Notes: a model not told the origin generated them from the letters alone. 46,700 bases of DNA from an uncultured Lachnospiraceae bacterium (GCA_902794825.1 CADBIU010000056.1:1-46700), one strand, 5' to 3'. Counted from the first letter of the stretch, positions 19,819 through 27,867 are shown. Numbers and translations: made by a program.

Positions 19819-20025
19819 GATTCTGATCCTTTCTTGCGCATAAAAGTTCTGCACTTATAGAATACCACAAAGCCCCTGCTAAATCCTTATGAGAAACAAA
19901 AGTATGAAATAATCCGGGGATGCGGTATTATTAAATATAAGGTTTAAAGACGCGCACGGAGCGGATCGCCCGGATAGCGTCGACCGGCCTGACCACAAGA
20001 GGCCGGAGTGGGAGAATTGAGTCAT

Positions 20026-20595
20026 ATGAATGAGATGAGAATGAGCCGGGACGGAGAGGCCGCTGCTTTCTCCGGGATCCGGATCCGCGAGGCAGCTGTG
20101 GACGACGCGGCCCGGCTTCTTGAGATCTACGCCTATTATGTGGAGAAAACCGCCATCACTTTCGAGTACGATGTGCCGTCTCTTAAGGAGTTCAGGGGCA
20201 GGATCGCGCATATAAAGGAGCGCTATCCCTATCTGGTGATCGAGAGGGACGGTGTGATCGAAGGATACGCCTATGCCGGCGTCTTTAAGGACAGGGCGGC
20301 CTATGACCGCTCCTGCGAGATGACGATCTACCTGGACCGCGAAGCGGTCGGCGGAGGCCTGGGAAGGAAGCTCTACGAGGCCCTTGAGGAAGCCCTGAAG
20401 GCGCGGGGGATCCTCAATCTCTACGCCTGCATCGGCTATCCGGATGAGGCGGACGAATATCTGGACTACAACAGCGCGCAGTTTCACGAACATCTGGGAT
20501 ACAGAACGGTCGGCACTTTCCACCAGTGCGGATACAAGTTCGGGCGGTGGTACAGCATGATCTGGATGGAGAAGATGATCGGAGAACACAAATAA
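20026..20595 (+). CDS. GNAT N-acetyltransferase (phosphinothricin-acetyltransferase-like)
   Basis: A protein of 189 residues. It matches the PAT-like GNAT branch: IRIREAAVDDAARLLEIYAYYVEKTAITFEYDVPS at the start, GYAYAGVFKDRAAYDRSCEMTIYL, the acetyl-CoA loop VGGGLGRKLYEAL, and NLYACIGYPDEADEYLDYNSAQFHEHLGYRTVGTF. ATG 20026 has GGGAG at 20010-20014; an in-frame GTG at 20008 is an alternative. The substrate is probably an amino acid analogue or amine; this is not provable from sequence. First gene of a four-gene run. Confidence 0.85.
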   Translation: MNEMRMSRDGEAAAFSGIRIREAAVDDAARLLEIYAYYVEKTAITFEYDVPSLKEFRGRIAHIKERYPYLVIERDGVIEGYAYAGVFKDRAAYDRSCEMTIYLDREAVGGGLGRKLYEALEEALKARGILNLYACIGYPDEADEYLDYNSAQFHEHLGYRTVGTFHQCGYKFGRWYSMIWMEKMIGEHK

Positions 20596-20608
20596 CGCGG
20601 CCGGGGAA

Positions 20609-21097
20609 ATGACCAAGATGAGCGAAATGGAACGACTGAAAACGATCATAGAGCGCCTCCGCGCCAAGGACGGCTGTCCCTGGGACAGCGCACAGACCCA
20701 CGAGAGCATCAAAGCGATGTGCATCGAGGAGGCGGCGGAGGTCGTGTGCGGGATCAATATTTTGACAGCTACGGGCGATCCGGAGAATCTGCGGGAGGAG
20801 TTGGGCGACCTGCTCTTCCAGGTGATCTTCCACGCGAGCCTGGCGGAGGAAGAGGGACTCTTTACGCTGGAGGATGTGGCGAAGACTGCAGCGGATAAGA
20901 TGGTGCGCAGGCACCCGCATATCTTCGGCGGGGCAAAATACAGCTCGGAAGCGGAGAAAGACGCCGCCTGGGAGGAGATCAAGCGGGCGGAGAAGGAAGG
21001 CCGCGAGTGGCAGGAGCCGTATCTGGCGGCAGCCATGGAAGAGGCAAAGGAACTGATCGACGTCGCCGAGAGGCGTAAAGGATTTAGAAAGGATTAA
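20609..21097 (+). CDS. mazG: MazG nucleoside triphosphate pyrophosphohydrolase
   Basis: A 162-residue single-domain MazG. It has CPWDSAQTHESIKAMCIEEAAEVV (the EExxE helix of the metal site), LREELGDLLFQVIFHA (ExxD helix) and the RRHPHIFG motif. It hydrolyses NTPs to NMPs, clearing damaged or excess nucleotides. Its place before a purine nucleoside phosphorylase fits nucleotide housekeeping. The gap to the GNAT gene is 13 bases. Confidence 0.9.
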   Translation: MTKMSEMERLKTIIERLRAKDGCPWDSAQTHESIKAMCIEEAAEVVCGINILTATGDPENLREELGDLLFQVIFHASLAEEEGLFTLEDVAKTAADKMVRRHPHIFGGAKYSSEAEKDAAWEEIKRAEKEGREWQEPYLAAAMEEAKELIDVAERRKGFRKD

Positions 21098-21134
21098 CCG
21101 GGGACGACCGGCGAGATTAAGAAAGGGGTACAAA

Positions 21135-21962
21135 ATGGCAGAAAACACAAATTTGAAGGACTATGAACTGGCTCTGAACGCTGTGCGCGAGCGCACTGAT
21201 TTTGTGCCGAAGGTGGGTATCGTGCTTGGATCCGGCCTCGGCGGTCTGGCAGACGACATCGAAGTTGTGACCAGAATTCCCTATTCCGAACTCGAGGGAT
21301 TCCCGCGCTCGACAGTGGAGGGCCACAAGGGAGAGTATATCTTCGGCTACATTGATTCCGTTCCGGTAGTCCTGATGAACGGCCGCGTGCATTTCTATGA
21401 GGGCTATCCTATGCAGAAGGTAGTGCTGCCGGTGCGCGTCATGGCGCTTCTGGGAGTAGAGGTGATCATCCTGACCAACGCGGCGGGAGGCCTCAACAAG
21501 AACTTCCATCCCGGCACACTGATGTGCATCAATGACCAGAATACGGCGTTTGTGCCCTCACCGCTGATCGGCCCCAATGACGACAGGCTGGGCGTCCGCT
21601 TCCCCGATGTGAGCGCGATATATGACAAGGACCTTCAGGAGCTTCTGCATAAGACAGCGGACGATCTCGGCATCGAGTTGGAGGACGGCGTATACCTGCA
21701 GATCACAGGTCCTGCTTATGAGACACCCAACGAGGTCGCAATGTACGCGATGCTCGGCGCGGACGCGGTCGGAATGAGCACAGGCTGCGAAGGCGTCGCT
21801 CTCAAGCACATGGGCATGCGGATCATGGGTATCACCTGCATCACGGACATGGCTATCGTGAATACGACCTTCGAGACCTCTCACGAGGAGATCCAGAAGG
21901 TGGCTAACCGCGCGGGCAAAGAACTGCAGAGACTTGTAAAGGAAGTTGTCAGGAGAATCTGA
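21135..21962 (+). CDS. punA: Purine nucleoside phosphorylase (trimeric PNP-I type)
   Basis: A 275-residue phosphorylase splitting purine nucleosides into base and ribose 1-phosphate. The phosphate site GSGLGG and the segments VEGHKGEYIFG, MNGRVHFYEGY, LTNAAGGLN and ITGPAYETPNE are all present. Glu219 (MSTGCEG) matches the base-contacting Glu. At the position where trimeric PNPs carry Asn in a C/SLITN motif, this protein has Asp238 (GITCITDMA). In that fold the Asn favours 6-oxopurines and Asp is associated with 6-aminopurines, so adenosine use is possible. AAAGGGGTAC precedes the ATG. Two bases separate it from the SRAP gene. Confidence 0.9.
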   Translation: MAENTNLKDYELALNAVRERTDFVPKVGIVLGSGLGGLADDIEVVTRIPYSELEGFPRSTVEGHKGEYIFGYIDSVPVVLMNGRVHFYEGYPMQKVVLPVRVMALLGVEVIILTNAAGGLNKNFHPGTLMCINDQNTAFVPSPLIGPNDDRLGVRFPDVSAIYDKDLQELLHKTADDLGIELEDGVYLQITGPAYETPNEVAMYAMLGADAVGMSTGCEGVALKHMGMRIMGITCITDMAIVNTTFETSHEEIQKVANRAGKELQRLVKEVVRRI

Positions 21963-21964
21963 AG

Positions 21965-22627
21965 ATGTGCGGCAGATACTTCTGGACTGATGACGCAGAG
22001 GACGCTTTTCTCGAGGATTTTCCCGATCTTGCGGGCGTAGTCATGAGGCTCCGCGCAGGGGACTATACGCCGGGCATGAGCGCGCCGGCGATTGCCGCGG
22101 ACTTTTCCGGTATTGCCGGAGCCGCCGGAGCCGCTGAAAGCGCTGAATCTGCTGGCGGCGTTGAAAATGCCCGTTCCGGAAGCGGCGTCTGTATGGAGCC
22201 TCTTCTATGGGGATTTCCGGGATTTGACAAGGGAAGGCTCCTCATCAATGCTCGGGCGGAGAGTGTGAAAGACCGGCCGACATTTGCGGACAGCTTTGCC
22301 GGGCGGCGCTGCGCGCTGCCGGCAGCGGGCTTCTACGAATGGGACAAAAAGAAGGAAAAGGTGATCTTCACCCTTCCGGACCGGCAGATCCTGTATCTGG
22401 CGGGGATCTACCGCCCTTATGGAGCAGAAAACCGCTTCGTCGTGCTGACCAGAGAGGCGAACGCTTCTATGGAACCGGTGCACGACCGGATGCCGCTCAT
22501 CCTCTCCGGGGAGGAAGTAGTTCCATGGGTGAGCGACGCGGCAAAGGCCGGCGATATTTTGACAAAGGAGCTGCCTATGTTGAAGGCGGAGAGGCCGTAC
22601 GAGCAGATAAGTTTTGAATTTGAATAG
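21965..22627 (+). CDS. SRAP-domain protein (YedK/HMCES-type abasic-site crosslinker)
   Basis: A 220-residue SOS-response-associated protein. Cys2 (MCGRYFW), exposed after Met removal, forms a thiazolidine link with abasic sites in single-stranded DNA. The supporting residues are seen in INARAESVKDRPTF, PAAGFYEWDKK and PVHDRMPLIL. An Ala/Glu/Ser-rich insert at about residues 50-75 (AAGAAESAESAGGVENA) is unusual and probably a loop. It is tightly coupled to the PNP gene and ends the GNAT-mazG-PNP run. Confidence 0.9.
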   Translation: MCGRYFWTDDAEDAFLEDFPDLAGVVMRLRAGDYTPGMSAPAIAADFSGIAGAAGAAESAESAGGVENARSGSGVCMEPLLWGFPGFDKGRLLINARAESVKDRPTFADSFAGRRCALPAAGFYEWDKKKEKVIFTLPDRQILYLAGIYRPYGAENRFVVLTREANASMEPVHDRMPLILSGEEVVPWVSDAAKAGDILTKELPMLKAERPYEQISFEFE

Positions 22628-22637
22628 GCATTTTTTC

Positions 22638-22873
22638 GGGATGATGGGCCCGGAAGTAAGACGTTGAATTCGCGAAGTTTTTCTATGATCTTTCTGTCGT
22701 TCGTGAGAGGGACCGCTCGGGAACTCGGCGTCTGCTTCCGATGAACAGACGCCTCAGACATTGCCGGCTTTCGGTCGGCAGGAGCTGCCTCCCTCACCCT
22801 CTCACTCACTTCCTTACAGATCATGAAAAACTAATCGCTCATTCAAAGCCTTACTTCCGGGCCCATCATGCCC
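22638..22873 (+). repeat. Structured ~230-bp repeat, copy D (divergent)
   Basis: The outer arms are perfect over 20 bases (22641-22660, ATGATGGGCCCGGAAGTAAG, with 22850-22869) and share no sequence with the arms of A, B or C. The interior order is kept: TTGAATTCGCG, GTTTTTC..GATCT paired with AGATCATGAAAAAC, GTGAGAGGG/CCCTCTCAC, the GGCGTCTG/CAGACGCC hairpin, GGCTTTCGG, a GGCAG/CTGCC hairpin, and CATTCAAAGC. This is the most informative copy for compensatory change. It starts 11 bases after the SRAP stop. Confidence 0.82.
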
Positions 22874-22888
22874 TCAAAAAAACTTATC

Positions 22889-22916
22889 ACTGCCGCTCTT
22901 TAGGAGCGGCAGTTTC
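22889..22916 (+). terminator. Terminator
   Basis: ACTGCCGCTC-TTTA-GAGCGGCAGT (one extra G in the loop side) followed by TTTCT. It ends the GNAT-to-SRAP transcript after repeat D. Confidence 0.75.
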
Positions 22917-22937
22917 TATATCTTCTCGTCATATAAG

Positions 22938-22970
22938 AGATCCGGACTCGCAGAGCCCGGATCTTGTATT
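22938..22970 (+). terminator. Second terminator-like hairpin
   Basis: AGATCCGG (22938-22945) pairs with CCGGATCT (22957-22964), loop ACTCGCAGAGC, then TGTATTTG. It may back up the preceding terminator. Confidence 0.5.
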
Positions 22971-23027
22971 TGTTGGGATTATGACAATGTGTCTTGTATA
23001 TTTGCGATAAAGAGTTACCTGAGCGAC

Positions 23028-23260
23028 TGTGGCATGCCCCTTTTAAATTGCTTTGAATGAGCGGCTGGATGAACCAGATCCTTCCGGAGCGGAGGAGGGA
23101 ATGAGGGCTGCAGCTTCCTGCAGCCCGAAAGCACACTTGTCTGAGACGTCCGATCAGCGGAGCGGACGTCGAGTTTGGGGATGCGGTTCCCTACGCAGCG
23201 AAGAGAAGGATCTGTGTGAATCCCCGCGAATTCAATGTAATTTAAAAGGGGCATGCCGCA
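23028..23260 (-). repeat. Structured ~230-bp repeat, copy C
   Basis: Same orientation as copy B. The arms are perfect over 19 bases (23031-23049 with 23239-23257; GGCATGCCCCTTTTAAATT) and extend three more pairs if one G-T is allowed. Compared with copy A, the arm change TGTCCC to TGCCCC is matched by GGGACA to GGGGCA on the other side. The interior hairpin GGGCTGCAG/CTGCAGCCC replaces A's GTGATGCAG/CTGCATCAC. It lies 146 bases before the PadR gene start. Confidence 0.85.
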
Positions 23261-23299
23261 AAAGCGAAGGCCCATCCTTTCCCCCTTTACAAATACGTT

Positions 23300-23357
23300 A
23301 TATAGTGCTATATTCTTACTACGACAGATATACTACGACAGACGTTGTAACGACAGG
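23300..23357 (+). promoter_or_regulatory. Candidate PadR operator region
   Basis: ATATAG-TG-CTATAT (23300-23313) is a perfect 6+6 palindrome. It is followed by direct repeats ACTACGACAGA at 23318-23328 and 23332-23342 (14-bp step) and a weaker TAACGACAGG at 23348. PadR dimers often bind short AT-rich palindromes before their own gene; assignment here is by position only. Confidence 0.35.
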
Positions 23358-23405
23358 CGATACACCGACTGTCAATATATGGCACGCAGGAAAGGAGGAA
23401 GGCAC

Positions 23406-23771
23406 TTGACTACGATCAGCAGCGATGTAATTCGCGGATATAATGATACGATCATTCTATACCTTCTTTTGGACAGGCCTTCCTACGGTTATGAGATCTC
23501 AAGGATGATCCGGCAGCTCTCCGACGGGAAGTATGTGATCAAGGAGACTACGCTCTATTCGGCGTTCACGCGCATGGAGAAGAACGGCTATATCGTCTCT
23601 TTCAGCCGCAGCGCGGAGAACGGAAAGCGGCGCACTTACTACAGCATAACCGATGCGGGAAGAGAGTATTACAGAGAGAAATGCGAGGAGTGGAATCTGA
23701 CTAAGGAAGTGGTCGAGCACTTCATCTCTGTGACAGGAACGAGAGCGCTGACCGATGGCGGCGCCAGGTAG
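23406..23771 (+). CDS. PadR-family transcriptional regulator (TTG start)
   Basis: A protein of 121 residues. The winged helix matches PadR: LLLDRPSYGYEISRMIRQLS, KYVIKETTLYSAFTRMEKNGYIVSF, GKRRTYYSITDAGREYY. TTG 23406 is chosen because AAAGGAGGA at 23391-23399 is well placed; the upstream ATG at 23379 would put that site inside the coding region. The dimerisation helix is short, as in the PadR_1 class paired with HAAS proteins. It is 12 bases ahead of its partner gene and probably represses its own operon. Confidence 0.88.
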   Translation: MTTISSDVIRGYNDTIILYLLLDRPSYGYEISRMIRQLSDGKYVIKETTLYSAFTRMEKNGYIVSFSRSAENGKRRTYYSITDAGREYYREKCEEWNLTKEVVEHFISVTGTRALTDGGAR

Positions 23772-23783
23772 AAAGGAGACAGC

Positions 23784-24917
23784 ATGGAAACGATCAGAAA
23801 CTATCTGAGTACGATGTTTGCAGGTCTTCCTGATACGCCGGAAGTCCGCAAGGCTTACGAAGAGCTCGCGGCGATGATGGAAGACAAATATACGGAATTG
23901 ATCGCGGAGGGCTGCGGTGAGAACGAGGCGGTCGGAACTGTGATCTCGGAGTTTGGAAACCTTGAGGAACTGGCGCAGACCCTCGGGATTGAGGAATATA
24001 TGGGAGAAGCGCGGCAGAATTCTGCCCGGCAGAGAGAGGAGAGAACCGCGGAGGATCCCATTCCGGAAGATCACGAGCAGTTCAGAGTGATCTCCGCCGG
24101 GGAAGTATGCGACTATCTGGGCGTCGGGAACTTCGCGGCGATGTTAAAGTGCTTCGGGATCTTTTTGTGCATCACATCTGTGACCGGACCGATCCTTCTG
24201 GATATTCCCGGGGATAACTGGCTCAGCGGAGCGGTGCAATCTTTTGGCATAGCGCTGCTGTTTGTGTTCATCGCGGCGGCGGTGGCCTGCTTTTTGATCT
24301 CAGGCGCTTATAATAAGCCCTGGAAGTTTATCGACTCGGAGCCCCTCGAACTTGACAGAGAGGCGGAGGAGATCGTGGCGGACCAGGAAAGGATCGCCGA
24401 GAACGAGAGTACGAAGCAGAAGGTCACAGGCATTGTGATGATTATTCTCAGTATCGTTCCGGCAATTCTGTTCGGCGACAATTTCGGACCGGCGCTGATG
24501 TTTGTTTTAGTCGGGGCGGGAGTTTTCCTGCTTGTCTACCACGGCTCGAAGAAGGCGCTGTACAAGAGGCTCAGGAAAGCTCAGGAGCGCGCGGCCAGGG
24601 CAAGAAGAATGAACCGCGAAGCGTACAGCGGTACATTTAATGATCGCTCAGATGCAGGCGGCGCCGGCTATGGCGGCACATCAGGCGGCAGACGCTATGT
24701 CAGCACCGGCAGAAAGGGCAATAAGGGCAGGAAAGAGAAGTTTTACTACAGAGACAACAATCTCCGCACCCTGATGCCGATCTATTGGGAAATTGTGACC
24801 TGCCTTTACTTTGGAATCAGCTTCATGACACGGCTTTGGAGCATCTCATGGCTGATCTGGATCGCAGCGGGAGCTGTCAAAAAAGTGATAGAAAGCAGAT
24901 ATGGTGAACCAGTATAA
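23784..24917 (+). CDS. HAAS-domain (DUF1700-like) membrane protein
   Basis: A 377-residue protein. The N-terminal helical HAAS domain (residues 1-75: IRNYLSTMFAGLPDTPEVRKAYEELAAMMEDKY ... FGNLEELAQTLG) is typical of the partner of PadR regulators. Membrane helices follow at about 120-145, 150-175, 215-235 and 238-255, then a Gly/Arg-rich basic linker (RRMNREAYSG ... GGRRYVSTGRKGNKGR) and a C-terminal pair of hydrophobic segments (LMPIYWEIVTCLYFGISF, WLIWIAAGAV). Such PadR-HAAS pairs sense envelope or drug stress; the signal is unknown here. Confidence 0.8.
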   Translation: METIRNYLSTMFAGLPDTPEVRKAYEELAAMMEDKYTELIAEGCGENEAVGTVISEFGNLEELAQTLGIEEYMGEARQNSARQREERTAEDPIPEDHEQFRVISAGEVCDYLGVGNFAAMLKCFGIFLCITSVTGPILLDIPGDNWLSGAVQSFGIALLFVFIAAAVACFLISGAYNKPWKFIDSEPLELDREAEEIVADQERIAENESTKQKVTGIVMIILSIVPAILFGDNFGPALMFVLVGAGVFLLVYHGSKKALYKRLRKAQERAARARRMNREAYSGTFNDRSDAGGAGYGGTSGGRRYVSTGRKGNKGRKEKFYYRDNNLRTLMPIYWEIVTCLYFGISFMTRLWSISWLIWIAAGAVKKVIESRYGEPV

Positions 24918-24955
24918 TAGAGAGGGATTCTCTATGACAAAGGGTTAAGGAATGA

Positions 24956-25003
24956 AGCCCCGGGCAGTTGGTATTAGTGGAATATTACTAACTGCCCGGG
25001 GCT
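24956..25003 (+). terminator. Strong terminator after the PadR-HAAS operon
   Basis: AGCCCCGGGCAGTT (24956-24969) pairs perfectly with AACTGCCCGGGGCT (24990-25003), with further pairing in the loop. ATATTTG follows. Confidence 0.8.
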
Positions 25004-25210
25004 ATATTTGTTAAAAACGGCAAAACGATAAGAAGTGGTTGTTAATTGATTGACAAAAGGAGAATCATAAGGCAACATAACATACAACGTAGGATGTACT
25101 ACGTTACACAAACAACACACGCGGAAAGAAAAGACTGTTGTAACTGTAGTTGAAGGACCGGATCGTGAAATTCATAATAAGCTATCAAGGAGATCATGAT
25201 CCTTCCGTGA

Positions 25211-25246
25211 AATATCGCAGTACGCGCAAACGTACTGCGATATTTT
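25211..25246 (+). terminator. Terminator or attenuator ahead of the TRAP lipoprotein remnant
   Basis: AATATCGCAGTACG (25211-25224) and CGTACTGCGATATT (25231-25244) are perfectly complementary and followed by a T run. The preceding 160 bases contain TTGACA at 25050-25055 and a small AACGTAG/CTACGTT hairpin at 25086-25105 but no open frame. A short leader or small RNA could therefore end here, 73 bases before the next gene. Confidence 0.65.
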
Positions 25247-25318
25247 GACTTAAGAGCAAAGTGAAAGATGTGTAGATCAGAAGGGAACAACTAACGCTTT
25301 TACGGAGGAAACAGGTCT

Positions 25319-25759
25319 ATGAAATGGAGACGATCGATTTTTTGGCAGATGGCGGTGACCGTGCTGCTCTTTAGCCTTGCGGTCACGGGCTGCGGGGCAG
25401 CAGGCAGCGCCCCTTCCGACAGCAAGACGGAGTATGTGATCCGTCTCGGACACAGCGACACGGAGGACAATCTCATCAATGTCTCGCTGCAGCATTACGC
25501 GGACTACGTGAAGGAGAATACGCAGGGGCGTGTCGTCATCCGGCTCTATCCCAATGAAGAACTGGGCGACAACACGGACATGGCGCAGCAGCTCGTCTCC
25601 GGACTTCGCATGAGGAAAGCGGGAATGGTTGTAAACGAATCTCCGGATATCGATGCTTTCAAAGTAGCTACACGCGGCGTGTACACGGACTTTGAACTTC
25701 AAAATGAGTGGACATCTAACCTTGTTGCCAGGATCCGCAAAGTGATCTCACAGAACTGA
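25319..25759 (+). pseudogene. TRAP-type solute-binding lipoprotein (DctP), large internal deletion
   Basis: The frame codes for 146 residues, against about 340 in the family. The N terminus is normal: signal peptide with lipobox LAVTGC, then YVIRLGHSDTEDNLINVSLQHYADYVKENTQGRVVIRLYPNEELGDNTDMAQQLVSG. After LRMRKAG it jumps directly to a family-like C terminus (VVNESPDIDAFKVATRGVYTDF ... NLVARIRKVISQN). About 200 residues of the ligand-binding lobes are missing without a frame change. No DctQ or DctM membrane subunit is next to it. A short lipoprotein could still be made but could not bind substrate in the usual way. Confidence 0.75.
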
Positions 25760-25788
25760 CAGACGATTAGTACAAAAGGAGAAATGAA

Positions 25789-26960
25789 ATGTTTGAAGCT
25801 ATTTTGAAAGATTTCGCCTGGGCGAGTATGTTGCTGCTTATTGGTCTGTTCTTAAGATCCAGAGTCAAAGTATTCCAGAAGCTTTTTATACCTGTAGCCG
25901 TTATTGCAGGTCTTGTGGGCCTGGTGCTGGGATCTGAGATCCTCGGAAAGTTCTGCCCCGTCTATATTCACTGGTCCGACAACGTCAGCAGCTTCGCGAA
26001 TCCCCTTCTCGCGATCCTGTTTGTGACACAGTTCATCTCGCTGACTTTTAACACCAAAATGATCAAGAAGTGCTCGCTGATGTTCTGTATCTCCGCATGT
26101 GTGATCGGTGTTCAGGTCCTCTCCGCGATGGGACTCGGCAAGGTCTTCGGACTGCCGGACGGAGCCGCGCTTCTTCCTTTCGGCGCTTTCTTCGGCGCTC
26201 ACGGTATCCCGCAGGTCATCGCAGGCATTTACGATACGCTGGGCTACTGGAATTACGATGAGGCGTCCGCCTTCGGCACGACCTATGCTACGATCGGTAT
26301 GCTCTTCGGTATTATCGCAGGTATCATCATCCTGAATATCGGTATCCGCAAGGGATGGGTCTCCGCAGAGAAGTCCGGAAATCTCAGCGATGAGGATTAT
26401 ACCGGCATTCTCAAAAAAGAGCACCGTGTGAAATTCATGAAGTCCTACACTTCCGACATCGCTTTTGATCCGCTGACAATGCACTTCGCGATCATCATGG
26501 CCATCATGATCGTTGCCTACGGCCTCCTGGAAGTACTTCACAAGATCCCGCTGTTCTCCGGATTCGCGATCTACGTTCCGGCGATCATCGTTTCTCTTGT
26601 GGCAGGAATTATCCTTCGCAAGACTCCGCTCGGCGATTTCCTTGACAGCGAATCCCTGGCGCATATCGGCTCTCTCTCGCTGGAATACCTGATCGTCACT
26701 GCGATCGCTACCATGAAGCTCGATGTCATCATGAACAACGCCGGGGCGATCCTCACGATCTCCCTCGTCGGTCTTGCCCTTACGACCATTGTCCTCATGA
26801 CGCTCCCCCGCCTCTGGCTCAAAGAGCACTGGCTTGAGAACGCCATGGTCATGTTCGGCTCCTGGACAGGTTCCACAGCTACCGGCATGATGCTTCTGCG
26901 CATTGCAGATCCCGAACTGGAAACAGACTGTTGCTGGGATTTGTGATCGGGAGAAAATAA
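25789..26960 (+). pseudogene. GltS-type sodium/glutamate symporter, C-terminal region deleted
   Basis: Residues 1-380 match GltS carriers, with about nine membrane helices, GAFFGAHGIPQVIAGIYDTLGY and FGSWTGSTATGMMLLRIADPELETD. The frame then ends abruptly as CCWDL and a stop at 26946. In another frame the same DNA reads LLLGFVIGRK and stops at 26960, the sort of end expected of the last helix. So the final one or two helices have been deleted with a frame change near 26930. Strong AAAGGAG site before ATG 25789. Na-glutamate uptake is unlikely. Confidence 0.75.
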
Positions 26961-26978
26961 ATATTTTCAGAAAGAACG

Positions 26979-27021
26979 AGGTGCTGCCGCAAAAACGCAG
27001 GTTTTGCGACAGCACCTTTTT
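26979..27021. terminator. Terminator
   Basis: AGGTGCTG-C-CGCAAAA pairs with TTTTGCG-A-CAGCACCT, followed by TTTTT. It lies between the convergent gltS remnant and the sugar acetyltransferase. Confidence 0.85.
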
Positions 27022-27042
27022 GCATTTGATTTAGTTTGTGAT

Positions 27043-27708
27043 TCAGTCCTCGGCAGTAGGGTATTTCACGGGATCCGTGTTTTCCTCCCACATGCGCCGC
27101 ATGTCGGCTTCGCACTCCGGGTCAGCCACCGTGCCCTTGAAGTAGGTATAGCGGTCAGTTTCGGTGATCTTGCGGATCAGCTTGCAGGGATTTCCCGCGG
27201 CGATGTACCAGGAAGGAATGTCTTTGGTGACGACGCTTCCCGCGCCGATCACGACGTTATCGCCGATATGGACACCGGGCAGGATGACGGTATTTCCGCC
27301 GATCCAGACGTTATTGCCGATCGTAATGTCGATACCATACTCATAGGTCGTATTTCGTGCGGCTGGATGAACCGGGTGACCTGCCGTATAGATGGCGACG
27401 TTGGGAGCAATCTGACAGTTGTCGCCGATCACTACTTTGCCCACGTCGATGATCGTGCAGTTGTAGTTGCAGAAGAGATTCTTGCCGACTTCAATGTTGA
27501 AGCCATAGTCACAGTAGAAAGGCGGATTGACAAAGGCGCCCTCCGACTTGCCGAGCAGTTCCTTAACGACAGCGCTGATGCCCTCGAAATCAGAGCGGTC
27601 CATTGTGTTTAGTTTCTGGGTGAGACGGCGGGCGCGTTTTTGCTGTTCAAAGACGGATTCATCGGAAATATACAGAATTCCGTTATCTCTGCGTTCGATA
27701 TTGTTCAT
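27043..27708 (-). CDS. Maltose/galactoside-type O-acetyltransferase (hexapeptide repeat)
   Basis: A 221-residue acetyl-CoA-dependent sugar acetyltransferase. A Mac-type N-terminal helical domain (RARRLTQKLNTMDRSDFEGISAVVKELLG) is followed by FVNPPFYCDYGFNIEVGKNLFCNYNCTIIDVG, the catalytic His in YTAGHPVHP and left-handed helix hexapeptide turns (IGNNVWIGGNTVILPGVHIGDNVVIGAGSVV). The C-terminal ~25 residues extend past the usual end. AAGGAGGG precedes the start on the minus strand. It probably detoxifies or tags imported sugars. Confidence 0.9.
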   Translation of the reverse strand: MNNIERRDNGILYISDESVFEQQKRARRLTQKLNTMDRSDFEGISAVVKELLGKSEGAFVNPPFYCDYGFNIEVGKNLFCNYNCTIIDVGKVVIGDNCQIAPNVAIYTAGHPVHPAARNTTYEYGIDITIGNNVWIGGNTVILPGVHIGDNVVIGAGSVVTKDIPSWYIAAGNPCKLIRKITETDRYTYFKGTVADPECEADMRRMWEENTDPVKYPTAED

Positions 27709-27815
27709 GGGATACCCTCCTTAAGTTTGCTCTTCTTATTATATCCGCAAATGGGAAAATATTGTATGGAAAGAGCTCGAATTGGCTGCCGATTTAGGCG
27801 TAAAACATCGCAAAA

Positions 27816-27824
27816 TGCTATAAT
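27816..27824 (+). promoter_or_regulatory. Extended -10 promoter for the GPH symporter gene
   Basis: TGCTATAAT gives a perfect -10 box (27819-27824) with an upstream TGn. No good -35 box is present at the usual distance, as is common for extended -10 promoters. On the opposite strand a TATAAT near 27735-27740 could serve the acetyltransferase gene. Confidence 0.5.
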
Positions 27825-27867
27825 CTAAGTATAGCCGACAGATTATTGCAGAATGCAGGGGAAGAGA

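Noticed and set aside
23253-23405. PadR gene starting at 23253 or 23379
   Set aside because: The first lies in the arm of repeat C; the second would place the strong AAAGGAGGA ribosome site inside the gene. TTG 23406 fits better.
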